64,000 nt of DNA from Streptomyces echinoruber (GTDB taxonomy: Bacteria; Actinomycetota; Actinomycetes; Streptomycetales; Streptomycetaceae), in assembly GCF_014651135.1 (NCBI RefSeq), contig NZ_BMWH01000032.1:1-64000 (forward strand), written 5' to 3'. This document shows positions 18,755 through 26,140 of the stretch, piece by piece. Under the pieces are notes generated by a model. It was not told where the DNA came from. It worked only from the letters and a program-made list of their open reading frames with translations, and made no database searches. Numbering within the stretch: the first letter of the stretch is position 1; every line of letters starts with the position of its first letter. The translations under genes were made by a program, and so were the position numbers.

Positions 18755-19253
18755 GGCGGTGGCGGCCGGGGCGGGCCGCCGGGTGGACGTCGTCCTGGTC
18801 AAGGCCGGCCGGACGAAGATCCGCTACCCGGCGGGGCTGCTGCGGGACGACGGCACGCGGATCGTGGTGCGGGCGCCCTTCGCGGGCGGGGCCGTGCGCG
18901 ACTTCGGCTTCGTGCGGTTCGAGCCCGGCGACGTGTTCACCGAGTACTACTGGCGCGACCGCTGGTACGCGGTGATGGAAGTCCGCGACGCGGCGGGCGT
19001 GCTGAAGGGCTGGTACTGCGACATCGCCCGCCCCGCCGTGCTGTCCGGCACCGAACTGGTCGTCGAGGACCTCGACCTGGACCTGTGGCGCTCGGCCGAC
19101 GGACGGGACGTGCGGCGGCTGGACGAGGACGAGTTCGCCGCGAGCGGGCTGACCCGGACGGACCCCGAGGCCGCGGCGGCGGCCGTCGCCGCGCTGGCGG
19201 AGCTGGAGGCGCTGGCGCGGGAGGGCTCCGGCTTCCTGGCCCTGCTGTCCTGA
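18735..19253 (+). CDS. DUF402 family protein
   Basis: A 172-residue protein of the DUF402 fold, which includes nucleoside di/triphosphate phosphatases (Ntdp) and FomD. VRFEPGDVFTEYYWRDRWYAV, GWYCDIARPAVL and VEDLDLDLWR match the conserved beta-barrel with metal-binding Asp residues. It probably hydrolyses a nucleotide or nucleotide conjugate. ATG 18735 has GGAGGTG upstream inside the end of the GNAT gene, so it is translated from the same message. Confidence 0.88.
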   Translation: MSGNSDEAVAAGAGRRVDVVLVKAGRTKIRYPAGLLRDDGTRIVVRAPFAGGAVRDFGFVRFEPGDVFTEYYWRDRWYAVMEVRDAAGVLKGWYCDIARPAVLSGTELVVEDLDLDLWRSADGRDVRRLDEDEFAASGLTRTDPEAAAAAVAALAELEALAREGSGFLALLS

Positions 19254-19317
19254 CTCCGCTGCCCTGACCTGACCCTGCTGTCCTGGCCCCGGCGGCTTCG
19301 GCGGCCCGGAGAACGGC

Positions 19318-19362
19318 GACCGCGGAGGGGGTGACCGCGGAGGGGGTGACCGCGGAGGGAGC
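19318..19362. repeat. 15-bp tandem repeat ×3
   Basis: GACCGCGGAGGGGGT occurs at 19318-19332 and 19333-19347, with a slightly changed copy at 19348-19362. It is in the convergent gap between the DUF402 and methyltransferase genes. Just upstream (19240-19285) the sequence CTGCTGTCCTG, which spans the DUF402 stop, recurs in altered form. Confidence 0.85.
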
Positions 19363-19433
19363 GGACGGCGGCCGCGGGACCCGGGAGGCCCGGGGCCGGA
19401 CGGCCCGGGAGAGCCGGGCCGCGGCCGCCCGGC

Positions 19434-20060
19434 TCAGACCATCGCCACCACCGCGTACCGTTCGTCCGTCACCGGTCGGCCCCACAGCCGGGCGTCGCCG
19501 GAGAGCGGCTCGAGGCGCTGACGCGCCACGAGGGGGGCGAGCAGAGCGGTGAGCCGCTCGGCCGGTATGCCGACCGGGTCGACCGTCCCCCACACCCCCT
19601 CGACCAGCACCAGCCGTCCGCCCGGCCGCAGCAGCCCGCACCAGTGCCGCAGGACTTGGCCGGGGTCGGGCAGCGTCCACAGCACGTGCCGGACGAGCAC
19701 GGCGTCGAAGCGCCGCTCCCCGACGGGCGGCCGTGCCGCGTCGCCGACGAGGAACACCGCGTCACGGCCGGCGAGTTTGGCGCGCGCCCGCTCCACCATC
19801 GCCGGGGACAGGTCGACGCCGGTCACCCGGTGTCCCCGTTCGGCGGCGAGGAGCGAGAGGCTGCCGGTGCCGCAGCCGAGGTCGAGGAGGTCGCCGGGGC
19901 GGGCGGGCAGCCAGGCGGCGAGCCGGTCGGCCCAGGCGGCGCGTACGTCCGCGTCGCGCAGACCGTGGTCGGGTTCGTCGTCGAAGGAGGCGGCCGCGGT
20001 GTCCCAGTCGATTCCGCCGGGGTGGGCGCCGGTCGCGGTCGTGGCGTCGTCGCTCGTCAT
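19434..20060 (-). CDS. SAM-dependent methyltransferase
   Basis: A 208-residue class I methyltransferase. Motif I LLDLGCGTGSLSLLA binds SAM, VTGVDLSPAMVERARAKL is motif II, and FDAVLVRHVLWTLPDP and LLRPGGRLVLVEGVW are motifs IV-V. The N terminus (WDTAAASFDDEPDHGL) resembles the UbiE/COQ5-like group. The substrate is unknown; it acts in the cytoplasm. It is transcribed away from the 44-residue ORF next to it. Confidence 0.92.
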   Translation of the reverse strand: MTSDDATTATGAHPGGIDWDTAAASFDDEPDHGLRDADVRAAWADRLAAWLPARPGDLLDLGCGTGSLSLLAAERGHRVTGVDLSPAMVERARAKLAGRDAVFLVGDAARPPVGERRFDAVLVRHVLWTLPDPGQVLRHWCGLLRPGGRLVLVEGVWGTVDPVGIPAERLTALLAPLVARQRLEPLSGDARLWGRPVTDERYAVVAMV

Positions 20061-20198
20061 GCGGCAAGGGTGACACCCACCACTGACAACCGGATCGTGA
20101 CCGACATCACAGACAAACCCGCACCGATGAGGAACTCTCGCCCGAAAGGTCTACCTCCGTGAGAGCGCGGAACCCGGTAGACGTTGAAGGAGGCACCG

Positions 20199-20333
20199 AT
20201 GCGCCGCATGACAGTGCAGAAGCCCCTGAGGAAAACCGATGCCCGCCGGGTTCGTGAGGAAACCGACGAGTATCCCGCGGAGCGTCCGGAGATCCGCAGG
20301 GACATCGCCCGCACCTGGTGGCCGGACGGGTGA
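20199..20333 (+). CDS. 44-residue small basic protein with a strong ribosome-binding site
   Basis: A short ORF of 44 codons beginning MRRMTVQKPL and ending in ARTWWPDG. It is rich in Arg, Glu and Asp, with no hydrophobic stretch and no cysteine. The start is preceded by AAGGAGG at ideal spacing, the strongest Shine-Dalgarno sequence in this part of the window, which argues for real translation. The codon third positions are less GC-biased than in long genes. The function is unknown; a small regulatory or binding protein is possible. A RiPP precursor is unlikely because no modification enzymes are nearby. Confidence 0.6.
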   Translation: MRRMTVQKPLRKTDARRVREETDEYPAERPEIRRDIARTWWPDG

Positions 20334-20384
20334 GGACACTCCGGCCGACGGCACACGACCGGCGCACGACCGTTCCCTGACCCG

Positions 20385-20452
20385 CGCACGCCGCGGGTCG
20401 GTGCACGACACGGGCCGGCACACGGCGCGGGCCGGCGCACGGCGCGGGTCAG
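20385..20452. repeat. 17-bp tandem repeat ×4 overlapping a stop codon
   Basis: Four exact-length units at 20385-20401, 20402-20418, 20419-20435 and 20436-20452, for example CACACGGCGCGGGCCGG. The rightmost contains the TGA (20449-20451) of the minus-strand GNAT pseudogene, and the others follow downstream of that stop. Confidence 0.9.
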
Positions 20453-20911
20453 GTCAGCCGTTTGCGGTAGTGGATCCGGTCGTAGGGCCCGTCGACACGG
20501 CGCTCGACGGCCTCGTATCCGAAGCGCGGACAGATCTTCTGGTTCTCCCGCATCAGCGCGTTCGTGTACAGCCTGATCTCCGGCAGGCGCAGCGCCCGCG
20601 CACGTGCCTCCACGAACTCCAGCAGCCGCCGTCCCACCCCCGGCCGTGGGCGTCGGGGTGGACGGCGATGCTGTCGAGGAACAGGTGATCCGCGCGCTCC
20701 TCCAGCACGACCAGGCCGATGACGGGCTCGCCCGTGACGAACACCCTGCCCGCGGCCACGTCCGCCGCGTGGTCCGCCTCCATGGGCTGCGGCACCACCC
20801 CGATGCGCGCGAGGTACGGCCGGTAGGCCGCGTCGGTCACCGCCCGCACCGCCGCGACGTCGGCGGCGACGGCCGGATCTCTTCACGCGCGTCCCGCGAC
20901 CGGTTGTCCAT
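20449..20911 (-). pseudogene. GNAT acetyltransferase broken by two single-base deletions
   Basis: Three reading frames must be joined to obtain one GNAT protein. Frame 1 starts at ATG 20911 (MDNRSRDAREEIRP). Frame 2, from about 20874 to 20637, gives VAADVAAVRAVTDAAYRPY through FLDSIAVHPDAHGRG. Frame 3 continues VGRRLLEFVEARARALRLPE to GYEAVERRVDGPYDRIHYRK and the TGA at 20449. Each switch is explained by loss of one base; the second lies in a run of five C (plus strand, 20637-20641) that would be in frame with six. The pieces carry the acetyl-CoA loop and C-terminal GNAT motifs. Either a recent pseudogene or sequencing errors. Confidence 0.8.
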
Positions 20912-20949
20912 GCCGGGACGGCACCTGTCTGATGCCAGCCTCAGCACGT

Positions 20950-21089
20950 CCTTAAGAGGAGCCTAAGGATCTCCGATCACGGCTCTCATCAGGGGATTCC
21001 GCGGTTTTCCGGGGCTAGGTTCTGATCGCCGTCAGGACCCAGCCCCGGAAACTTCCCGGAAGTTTCCGGCAAGCCGCGAGGAGTTCCGC
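20950..21089 (+). promoter_or_regulatory. LPMO promoter region and leader with 25-bp palindrome
   Basis: CCTTA and TAAGG form a short dyad at 20950-20968. TAGGTT near 21016-21021 could serve as a -10. At 21045-21069 lies a perfect palindrome: arms CCGGAAACTTCC and GGAAGTTTCCGG (12 bp each) around a single C. It ends 20 bases before the LPMO ATG and just before GAGGAG, the ribosome-binding site. It can act as a dimeric-repressor operator or as an RNA hairpin in the leader. Confidence 0.6.
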
Positions 21090-22160
21090 ATGTCCGCTCG
21101 CCGTCGTCAGACCGTCGCCGCGCTCGCCGTCGCCGGTGCCGCCCCGCTCGCGTTGACCGCGCTCGCCGCGGCACCGGCGGCGGCGCACGGGTCGCTGGGC
21201 GACCCGGTGAGCCGGGTGGCGCAGTGCTACGCGGAGGGCCCGGAGAACCCGAAGTCGGCGGCGTGCCGGGCGGCGGTCGCGGCCGGCGGCACGCAGGCGC
21301 TGTACGACTGGAACGGCATCCGCATCGGCGACGCGGCCGGGCGGCACCGGGAGCTGATCCCGGACGGCAAGCTGTGCAGCGCCGGCAACGAGGAGTTCAA
21401 GGGCCTGGACCTGGCGCGCGCCGACTGGCCGGCGACCGCGGTGCACAGCGGCTCGTACACCTTCAAATACCGCGTCACCGCCCCGCACAAGGGCACCTTC
21501 ACCGTCTACCTCACCAAGCCCGGCTACGACCCGGCCAAGCCGCTCGCCTGGGACGACCTGGACCTGCGGCACCCGGTGGCGACGGCGACCGACCCGGCCG
21601 CCTCGGGCGGCTTCTACACGTTCTCCGGCACGCTGCCGGAGCGCTCCGGCCGCCAGCTGCTGTACACGGTGTGGCAGCGTTCGGACAGCCCGGAGGCGTT
21701 CTACTCCTGCTCGGATGTCGACTTCGGCGGGTCGGGCGGCAGCGGCGCCGGCGCGGCTCCGGCGGCCTCGGCGCCCTCCGAGCGGCAGATCGCGGCCGGT
21801 GCCGACAAGTCGACGATCGAGCACCACGGGCACGGCGACGACGACGCCCGCACGACGGCCGGCCCGACGGCCGGCCCGGTGTCCGCGCCCGCGGGCGGCT
21901 CCCCGGCGGACACCGGCACCCCGGCCGCCGCGGCCGACGACGGCACCGCGTCCCCGACCGCGGCCGGGGACGGGAACGGGAACGCGGACGCGGATGTCTC
22001 GGCGAACCACCCGAAGGCCGCCGGTTCCGCCGTGCGCCTCGCCGAGACCGGCGGCGACGGCAGCACCCCGTACCTCGCGGTCGGCGGTGCCGCCGCCCTG
22101 GCGCTGGGTTCTGCCGCGCTGTTCGCCTCGGTGCGGCGGCGCGCGGCACGCGGCCGGTGA
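21090..22160 (+). CDS. AA10 lytic polysaccharide monooxygenase with LAXTG sortase anchor
   Basis: A 356-residue exported protein. The signal peptide ends at Ala32, so the mature protein begins His33-Gly-Ser, the first copper-brace ligand; His119 in TAVHSGSY is the likely second. The AA10 domain runs to about 212 (LYTVWQRSDSPEAFYSCSDVDFG). A Ser/Ala/Thr/Asp-rich linker follows. The C terminus has LAETG at about 317-321, a hydrophobic helix at about 328-346 and an Arg-rich tail, the pattern for class E sortase anchoring in Streptomyces. It oxidatively cleaves chitin or cellulose while covalently attached to the wall. A SCO1734-like protein, from memory. Confidence 0.93.
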   Translation: MSARRRQTVAALAVAGAAPLALTALAAAPAAAHGSLGDPVSRVAQCYAEGPENPKSAACRAAVAAGGTQALYDWNGIRIGDAAGRHRELIPDGKLCSAGNEEFKGLDLARADWPATAVHSGSYTFKYRVTAPHKGTFTVYLTKPGYDPAKPLAWDDLDLRHPVATATDPAASGGFYTFSGTLPERSGRQLLYTVWQRSDSPEAFYSCSDVDFGGSGGSGAGAAPAASAPSERQIAAGADKSTIEHHGHGDDDARTTAGPTAGPVSAPAGGSPADTGTPAAAADDGTASPTAAGDGNGNADADVSANHPKAAGSAVRLAETGGDGSTPYLAVGGAAALALGSAALFASVRRRAARGR

Positions 22161-22178
22161 CGCGCGCCGCCGCCCGCG

Positions 22179-23042
22179 TCAGCTGAACGCCGAGGCGCAG
22201 GTGGTGGGGGTGGCGTGCGCCGGATCCAGGGCGTTCGCCACCTCGTGGAAGGCGATCCGGTCGAACAGCCCGACGGCGACGTGCTCGGACAGGTCCACCG
22301 GGCACAGGTCCTGCAGCAACACGTTGCGTACGTCCGGTCCGCTCAGGAACTGGCTGCGGTACGGCGTGACCACCTCGTCGTAGCGGGTGGCGATGACCGT
22401 GTAGTGGACACCGGGCACGGTGTCGCCGCCCTCGTTGAGCCGGGTGAGGAAGGCGGAGCCGGTGACCTGGTCGGTGAGGGCGGGGGTGTGGGTGGTGAGC
22501 AGGTCCTCGATGCCGGGGAAGTACGGCAGCAGCGCGGTCAGGCCGGACAGGGTGGTGCCGTGGTTGCTGGGGGCGATGCCGACCAGGGCGTTGACCTTGG
22601 CCGCCCCGCCGAGGAAGCGCAGGTAGTAGCGGGGCATCATGCCGCCCTGCGAGTGGCCGACGAGGTCGGCCTTGGCGGCGCCGGTGGCGGCGAGCACCCT
22701 GTCGACGAAGGCGGACAGCTGCTTGGCGGAGTCGGCGACGGGACCGAGGCCGTGGAAGACGGCCACGCCCGGCAGTTCGCCGTAGTCGAGGGAGAAGACG
22801 CAGTAGCCGCGGGCCGTCAGGTAGGGCGCGAGGGACAGCCAGTTGTCGACGGAGTTGGCGAAGGTTCCGTGGACGAGGACGACCGGGCGGGGATGGGCGG
22901 CGGACGGCCGGCAGGAGTAGTCGTTCCAGCCCCTGTCGGGCGCGGTGGCCGCGTGGGCGGTGGCGGCGGGGACGGTGACGGTGGCGGCGACGGCCAGCAG
23001 CAGTGCGGCGAGGGATCTGAACTTCCGTTTCCAGGGCAGCAT
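22179..23042 (-). CDS. Secreted alpha/beta-hydrolase lipase (SCO1735 type)
   Basis: A 287-residue secreted triacylglycerol lipase. The signal peptide covers about residues 1-32 (AHA-ATAPD). PVVLVHGTFANSVDNW forms the oxyanion-hole region. DLVGHSQGGMMPRYYLRF contains the nucleophile Ser in GHSQG. A later Asp region and His in LSEHVAVGLFD complete the triad candidates. It belongs to the Streptomyces/Bacillus LipA-like family of extracellular lipases. Convergent with the LPMO gene. A Crp-like palindrome lies 48 bases upstream of the start, suggesting control by carbon or developmental signals. Confidence 0.92.
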   Translation of the reverse strand: MLPWKRKFRSLAALLLAVAATVTVPAATAHAATAPDRGWNDYSCRPSAAHPRPVVLVHGTFANSVDNWLSLAPYLTARGYCVFSLDYGELPGVAVFHGLGPVADSAKQLSAFVDRVLAATGAAKADLVGHSQGGMMPRYYLRFLGGAAKVNALVGIAPSNHGTTLSGLTALLPYFPGIEDLLTTHTPALTDQVTGSAFLTRLNEGGDTVPGVHYTVIATRYDEVVTPYRSQFLSGPDVRNVLLQDLCPVDLSEHVAVGLFDRIAFHEVANALDPAHATPTTCASAFS

Positions 23043-23089
23043 CGCGTGATCTCCTTGCGGCTCTAGGGGGTGCGACGGCGCTACGCCCT

Positions 23090-23103
23090 GTGATCCGGAT
23101 CAC
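23090..23103. promoter_or_regulatory. Crp-like palindrome upstream of lipase
   Basis: GTGATCCGGATCAC is a perfect 14-bp palindrome; in context TGTGA-N6-TCACG, one base from the classical Crp box TGTGA-N6-TCACA. It lies 48 bases upstream of the lipase start. Streptomyces Crp uses this type of site, so it is a good candidate, though position relative to the promoter is unknown. Confidence 0.5.
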
Positions 23104-23505
23104 GAGGATGCTGTTCTCCCTTCAAGTTACGGACGAGTAGTCCAAGCGTGAAGTTACGCGTCGGTAAAAAATCCAACGGCGGCCGGTTGCTGTGATAGTG
23201 GCGGCGACATAAGGTGACGAGCCGTCACTAAACATCCCGAGCGGGCATGTTGGGCTCGAAGCGCAGCCGGACGTCCTGCGCCGCGCCCGTCCCCGCCGAC
23301 CGGGGTGCGGGGCGCCGTCACCCGCGGGTCGCCCTTCCTGTCGTCGGCGCGGTCTGCCTCACGTGCCCTTCAGCGCCTCCTGCGTGGGCGCACCGCACAA
23401 GCCGGCTCTCCGGAATGCCCTGCCGGGTGGCGGCGGTCGTCACCGCACGGGCGGGAGCCCCCGGTTCCCGCCCGCACACGCGAAAGTCCCGCCCGCACAC
23501 GCGAA

Positions 23506-23535
23506 AGCCCCCGCACACCGTCGTGTGCGGGGGCT
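23506..23535. terminator. Terminator hairpin downstream of protease
   Basis: AGCCCCCGCACAC and GTGTGCGGGGGCT are perfect 13-bp arms around CGTC. It lacks a U tract, as is common in Streptomyces. It lies about 105 bp beyond the protease stop on the minus strand and can work in both directions. Confidence 0.75.
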
Positions 23536-23596
23536 CCGCTCAGCTACCGCCGACCGCGCCGGGGCCTTCCGGACGGCCCCGGGCCGGGTGGATCAC

Positions 23597-23648
23597 GTCA
23601 GTGGACGTCAATAGACGTCAGTAGACGCTCAGTAGACGCTCAGTAGAC
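23597..23648. repeat. 10-11-bp tandem repeat overlapping the protease stop
   Basis: In gene orientation, GTCTACTGAGC (which encodes the last two residues and the TGA) is followed by a second exact copy and three decayed 10-base copies (GTCTACTGAC, GTCTATTGAC, GTCCACTGAC). The coding unit is 23638-23648; the array extends downstream of the stop to 23597. Confidence 0.88.
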
Positions 23649-24548
23649 GTGGACTCCGTAGGCGCTCAGCGCCTCGGTGACGGGCTGGAAGAAGGTCGTG
23701 CCGCCGGAGGTGCAGTCGCCGCTGCCGCCGGAGGTCAGGCCGTAGGCGACGCCGCTGTTGGAGTAGAGCGGGCCGCCGGAGTCGCCGGGCTCGGCGCAGA
23801 CCGTGGTCTGGATGAGGCCGGACACGATGTCGCCGCCGCCGTAGTTGACGGTCGCGTTGAGCGCGGTGACCCGGCCGCTGTGGATGCCGGTGGTCGAGCC
23901 GCGCCGGTAGACGGTGGTGCCGACGGACGGCGTGGCCGCGCTGGTGATGTCGACGCTGCCCACCGTGCCCGACTTGGTGACCGAGCTGTTGGTGTAGCGG
24001 ACGATGCCGTAGTCGTTGCCGGGGAAGGACGAGCCGGCGGTGGTGCCGAGGGTGGTCGAGTGGGAGGAGTTCGACCACCAGGTGCCCGCGCCGTCGGTGC
24101 AGTGACCGGCGGTGAGGAAGTAGTAGTTGCCGCTGTTGTCCTGGACGTTGAAGCCGAGGGAGCAGCGCCAGCTGCTCGCGTAGATGGCGTCGCCGCCGGA
24201 GATCAGCTTCTTGAACGTGCCCGGGGTGCGCTTGATGGTCAGCGCGCCGGCGTTGGCGCCGGCCTGCTGCTTGATCTTCGCGATCTCGGCCGGGGAGACC
24301 GTGCTGTCGACGGTCACGAGAACGCGGTGGTTCTTGCTGTCGACGGCCCAGGCGGTGCCGGGGACGTCGGCCTTGAGCACGGAGCTGCTCGCGCTCTTGA
24401 GGGCAGCGGCGCTGAAGGTGGCCGGGGTGTCCGACGCGTTCGCGCTGGGGACCGCGAGCGCGGCGGCGGCCACAAGGCCGGAGGCCACGGCGATCAGCCT
24501 GGCCCGTCTTGCGATGCCGCTGCGGGGGGTGGTGCGCTTGATCCTCAC
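23640..24548 (-). CDS. Streptogrisin-type secreted serine protease (S1E, SGPB-like)
   Basis: A 302-residue prepro-protease. The signal peptide is about residues 1-39, and the alpha-lytic-type propeptide about 40-115. The mature enzyme is about 116-302, starting ISGGDAIYAS. Catalytic residues are His in LTAGHCTDG, Asp in GNDYGIVRY and Ser in AEPGDSGGPLYS; four cysteines make two disulfides. The C terminus EALSAYGVHVY matches streptogrisin B most closely. The chymotrypsin-like protease degrades extracellular protein and is activated by removal of its own propeptide. The GTG at 24548 has GGAGG upstream; the longer frame to 24755 is rejected. Confidence 0.95.
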   Translation of the reverse strand: MRIKRTTPRSGIARRARLIAVASGLVAAAALAVPSANASDTPATFSAAALKSASSSVLKADVPGTAWAVDSKNHRVLVTVDSTVSPAEIAKIKQQAGANAGALTIKRTPGTFKKLISGGDAIYASSWRCSLGFNVQDNSGNYYFLTAGHCTDGAGTWWSNSSHSTTLGTTAGSSFPGNDYGIVRYTNSSVTKSGTVGSVDITSAATPSVGTTVYRRGSTTGIHSGRVTALNATVNYGGGDIVSGLIQTTVCAEPGDSGGPLYSNSGVAYGLTSGGSGDCTSGGTTFFQPVTEALSAYGVHVY

Positions 24549-25606
24549 TTTTCGTTCCTCCGCTGGGGAAGTCGGGGGCCCGCGTGGGGTCGGGGCCCGT
24601 GAGGCGCAGCCGGGAGCCGTGAGTGTCCGGATTCCGAACACGCCGTGCCCCTGACAAGCGCTGTGGGGGAGTATTCGGCCGAACGTACGGTCGCCGCAAG
24701 ATGGCCTTTCGGCCGCGCGACTGTGTGCGGTCTGCGGGGAACGTGTGCGGTACAACCGGTTTGACGGCCCATCGACTCTTTTCGGCCTCCCTCTCCCCTC
24801 GTCGCGACACCTCCCGCTCCCCCTCGCACGCCGGCGTCACGAGGCGGCGCGCACCCGGCGTGACCCGCGGTTCCGCCACTGGCCCGGGGTCCGCACCGAG
24901 GCCCACCGGCCGGTCGGCGGCCCCTCCCCCGCGGCGACCCCACCGGTTCCGCCGGCCGGGGGCGACACGTCGTTTCCTGTCCGATTTCCCCGCCCCGGGG
25001 TTGGCTGGAATTCGCCCCTCCGGATGGCCGCGAGTCGGCACGTGTCAGCGCGGCCGGCATCCGGGAGATACGCCGCGGAACGGACGAGTCGGCAACCGCG
25101 CACGGGCATGACGCCCCTGTGGGCGGCCGGCCCAGGACGACCTGAATCACCGTCAGAACCAATATGAGCGTTATGCGGAATAATCCATAGACACGCCCAA
25201 AAAGCCCGCGGCACCCTCTCGGGGCCGTACGCAGACCGCGCGGACGGGCCGGCCACCCGTCCCGGCGGCCGACCGCCGAGGCGGTGGCGGTGCGACCCGG
25301 CGGCGCCGGACGCACACGACGCCCCCGCGGTATCCGTGACGCTGAGCTGCGGCGTCACCCGCAGTTCCGCGTTCACCCGTACGCACCGTGCATCACCCGG
25401 TCGCCGTGAACTGTCATATTTCACTCACAGTCAGCAGCCGTTTGGGGCGCGACCCTTGGGAAACGAGGGCTCTCGACGGATACGCCGTGCACCAGTACCG
25501 TCACAAACCCCCCGCGCGGCGCCTATTCCCTTGGCGCGCCGTCCGCATCATGGATGACCATAGGGATGCGGAAAGCAGGAAGAGACCGCAGTGAGAGGAG
25601 GCGTCC
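24549..25606. other. Long region without a recognisable gene
   Basis: About 1,060 bp between the protease start (minus) and the SepF-like gene (plus). Several frames are open, but none has coding-like composition, a Shine-Dalgarno site or a family motif. An AT-richer block at about 25150-25200 could hold promoters in either direction. The right-hand 250 bp should contain the promoter and leader of the SepF-like gene. A non-coding RNA is possible but not shown. Confidence 0.55.
25543..25571 (+). promoter_or_regulatory. Leader hairpin upstream of SepF-like gene
   Basis: CCGCATC/GATGCGG and ATGG/CCAT stack into an 11-bp hairpin with a 3-base bulge and an ATGA loop, 36 bases before the ATG. It may affect mRNA stability or act as a protein-binding site. 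It is outside the AGAGGAGG ribosome-binding region. Confidence 0.45.
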
Positions 25607-26044
25607 ATGGGATCGGTACGCAAGGCGAGTGCGTGGCTCGGCCTCGTCGACGACAACGATGACGAGGGCTACTACGACGACGACTACTCCGAGGGCACCG
25701 AGTCCGGGGACGCCTGGGTCACCGACCCGCGGGTGAAGGTGGCGTCGGACACGGCCGAGGACAAGGGCCGCCGCATCGGCACGGTCACCCCGGACAGCTT
25801 CCGGGACGCGCGCGCGATCGGCGAGCTCTTCCGGGAGGGCGTCCCGGTCATCGTGAACCTGACGGCCATGGAGCCCGCCGACGCCAAGCGCGTGGTCGAC
25901 TTCGCGGCCGGGCTGGTCTTCGGCCTGCGCGGCTCCATCGACCGCGTGTCCCACCGCGTCTTCCTGCTGACCCCGTCCGACACGGAGATCATCAGCGGTG
26001 AGCCGGCGGCGCACCGGTCGGACGGGTTCTTCAACCAGAGCTGA
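25607..26044 (+). CDS. sflA: SepF-like cell-division protein (SflA type)
   Basis: A 145-residue SepF-family protein. The N terminus MGSVRKASAWLGLVDDND contains the amphipathic, membrane-binding helix and is followed by an acidic linker. The core domain covers about 55-135, with VTPDSFRDARAIGELFREGV, VIVNLTAMEPADAKRVVDFAAGLVFGLRGSI and RVFLLTPSDTEIISG. SepF proteins tether FtsZ to the membrane. In Streptomyces the SepF-like paralogues SflA/SflB influence FtsZ and DivIVA placement. The isolated position away from ftsZ and lack of a downstream ylmG suggest a paralogue, not SepF itself. AGAGGAGG precedes the ATG. The symbol is by resemblance to SCO1749. Confidence 0.85.
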   Translation: MGSVRKASAWLGLVDDNDDEGYYDDDYSEGTESGDAWVTDPRVKVASDTAEDKGRRIGTVTPDSFRDARAIGELFREGVPVIVNLTAMEPADAKRVVDFAAGLVFGLRGSIDRVSHRVFLLTPSDTEIISGEPAAHRSDGFFNQS

Positions 26045-26125
26045 GACCGCGGCCATCAGGGCCGAGAGCACAGCCCTCAGGGCTGAGACCGCAGCCGCCG
26101 GAGCCGAGACCGCAGCCGGGCCGCG
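26042..26125. repeat. 21-bp tandem repeat ×4 starting at a stop codon
   Basis: Four 21-bp units begin exactly at the TGA of the SepF-like gene: 26042-26062, 26063-26083, 26084-26104 and 26105-26125. Units read TGAGACCGC… or CGAGACCGC…, and each ends GGGC, GAGC or similar. It fills the convergent gap before the acyl-CoA dehydrogenase stop. Confidence 0.88.
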
Positions 26126-26140
26126 CCGCGGCTCCCGGGC

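Larger units (their letters stand above)
23043..23639. other. Gene-free spacer with palindromes and repeats
   Basis: This 597-bp spacer separates the lipase promoter from the 3' end of the protease. It holds the Crp-like site at 23090-23103. AAGTTACG occurs twice (about 23122 and 23151). A second dyad GTGACG-AGC-CGTCAC lies at 23214-23228, and CCCGCCCGCACACGCGAAAG occurs twice in tandem at 23467-23507. A terminator-like hairpin follows. No ORF here has plausible coding character. Confidence 0.6.

Noticed and set aside
20199..20333. Lanthipeptide or lasso-peptide precursor
   Set aside because: Lacks a Cys/Ser/Thr-rich core and leader motif, and no modification or export enzymes are nearby.
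20385..20452. CRISPR array
   Set aside because: Units are contiguous, without spacers, and only 17 bp long; the same holds for all other tandem arrays here.
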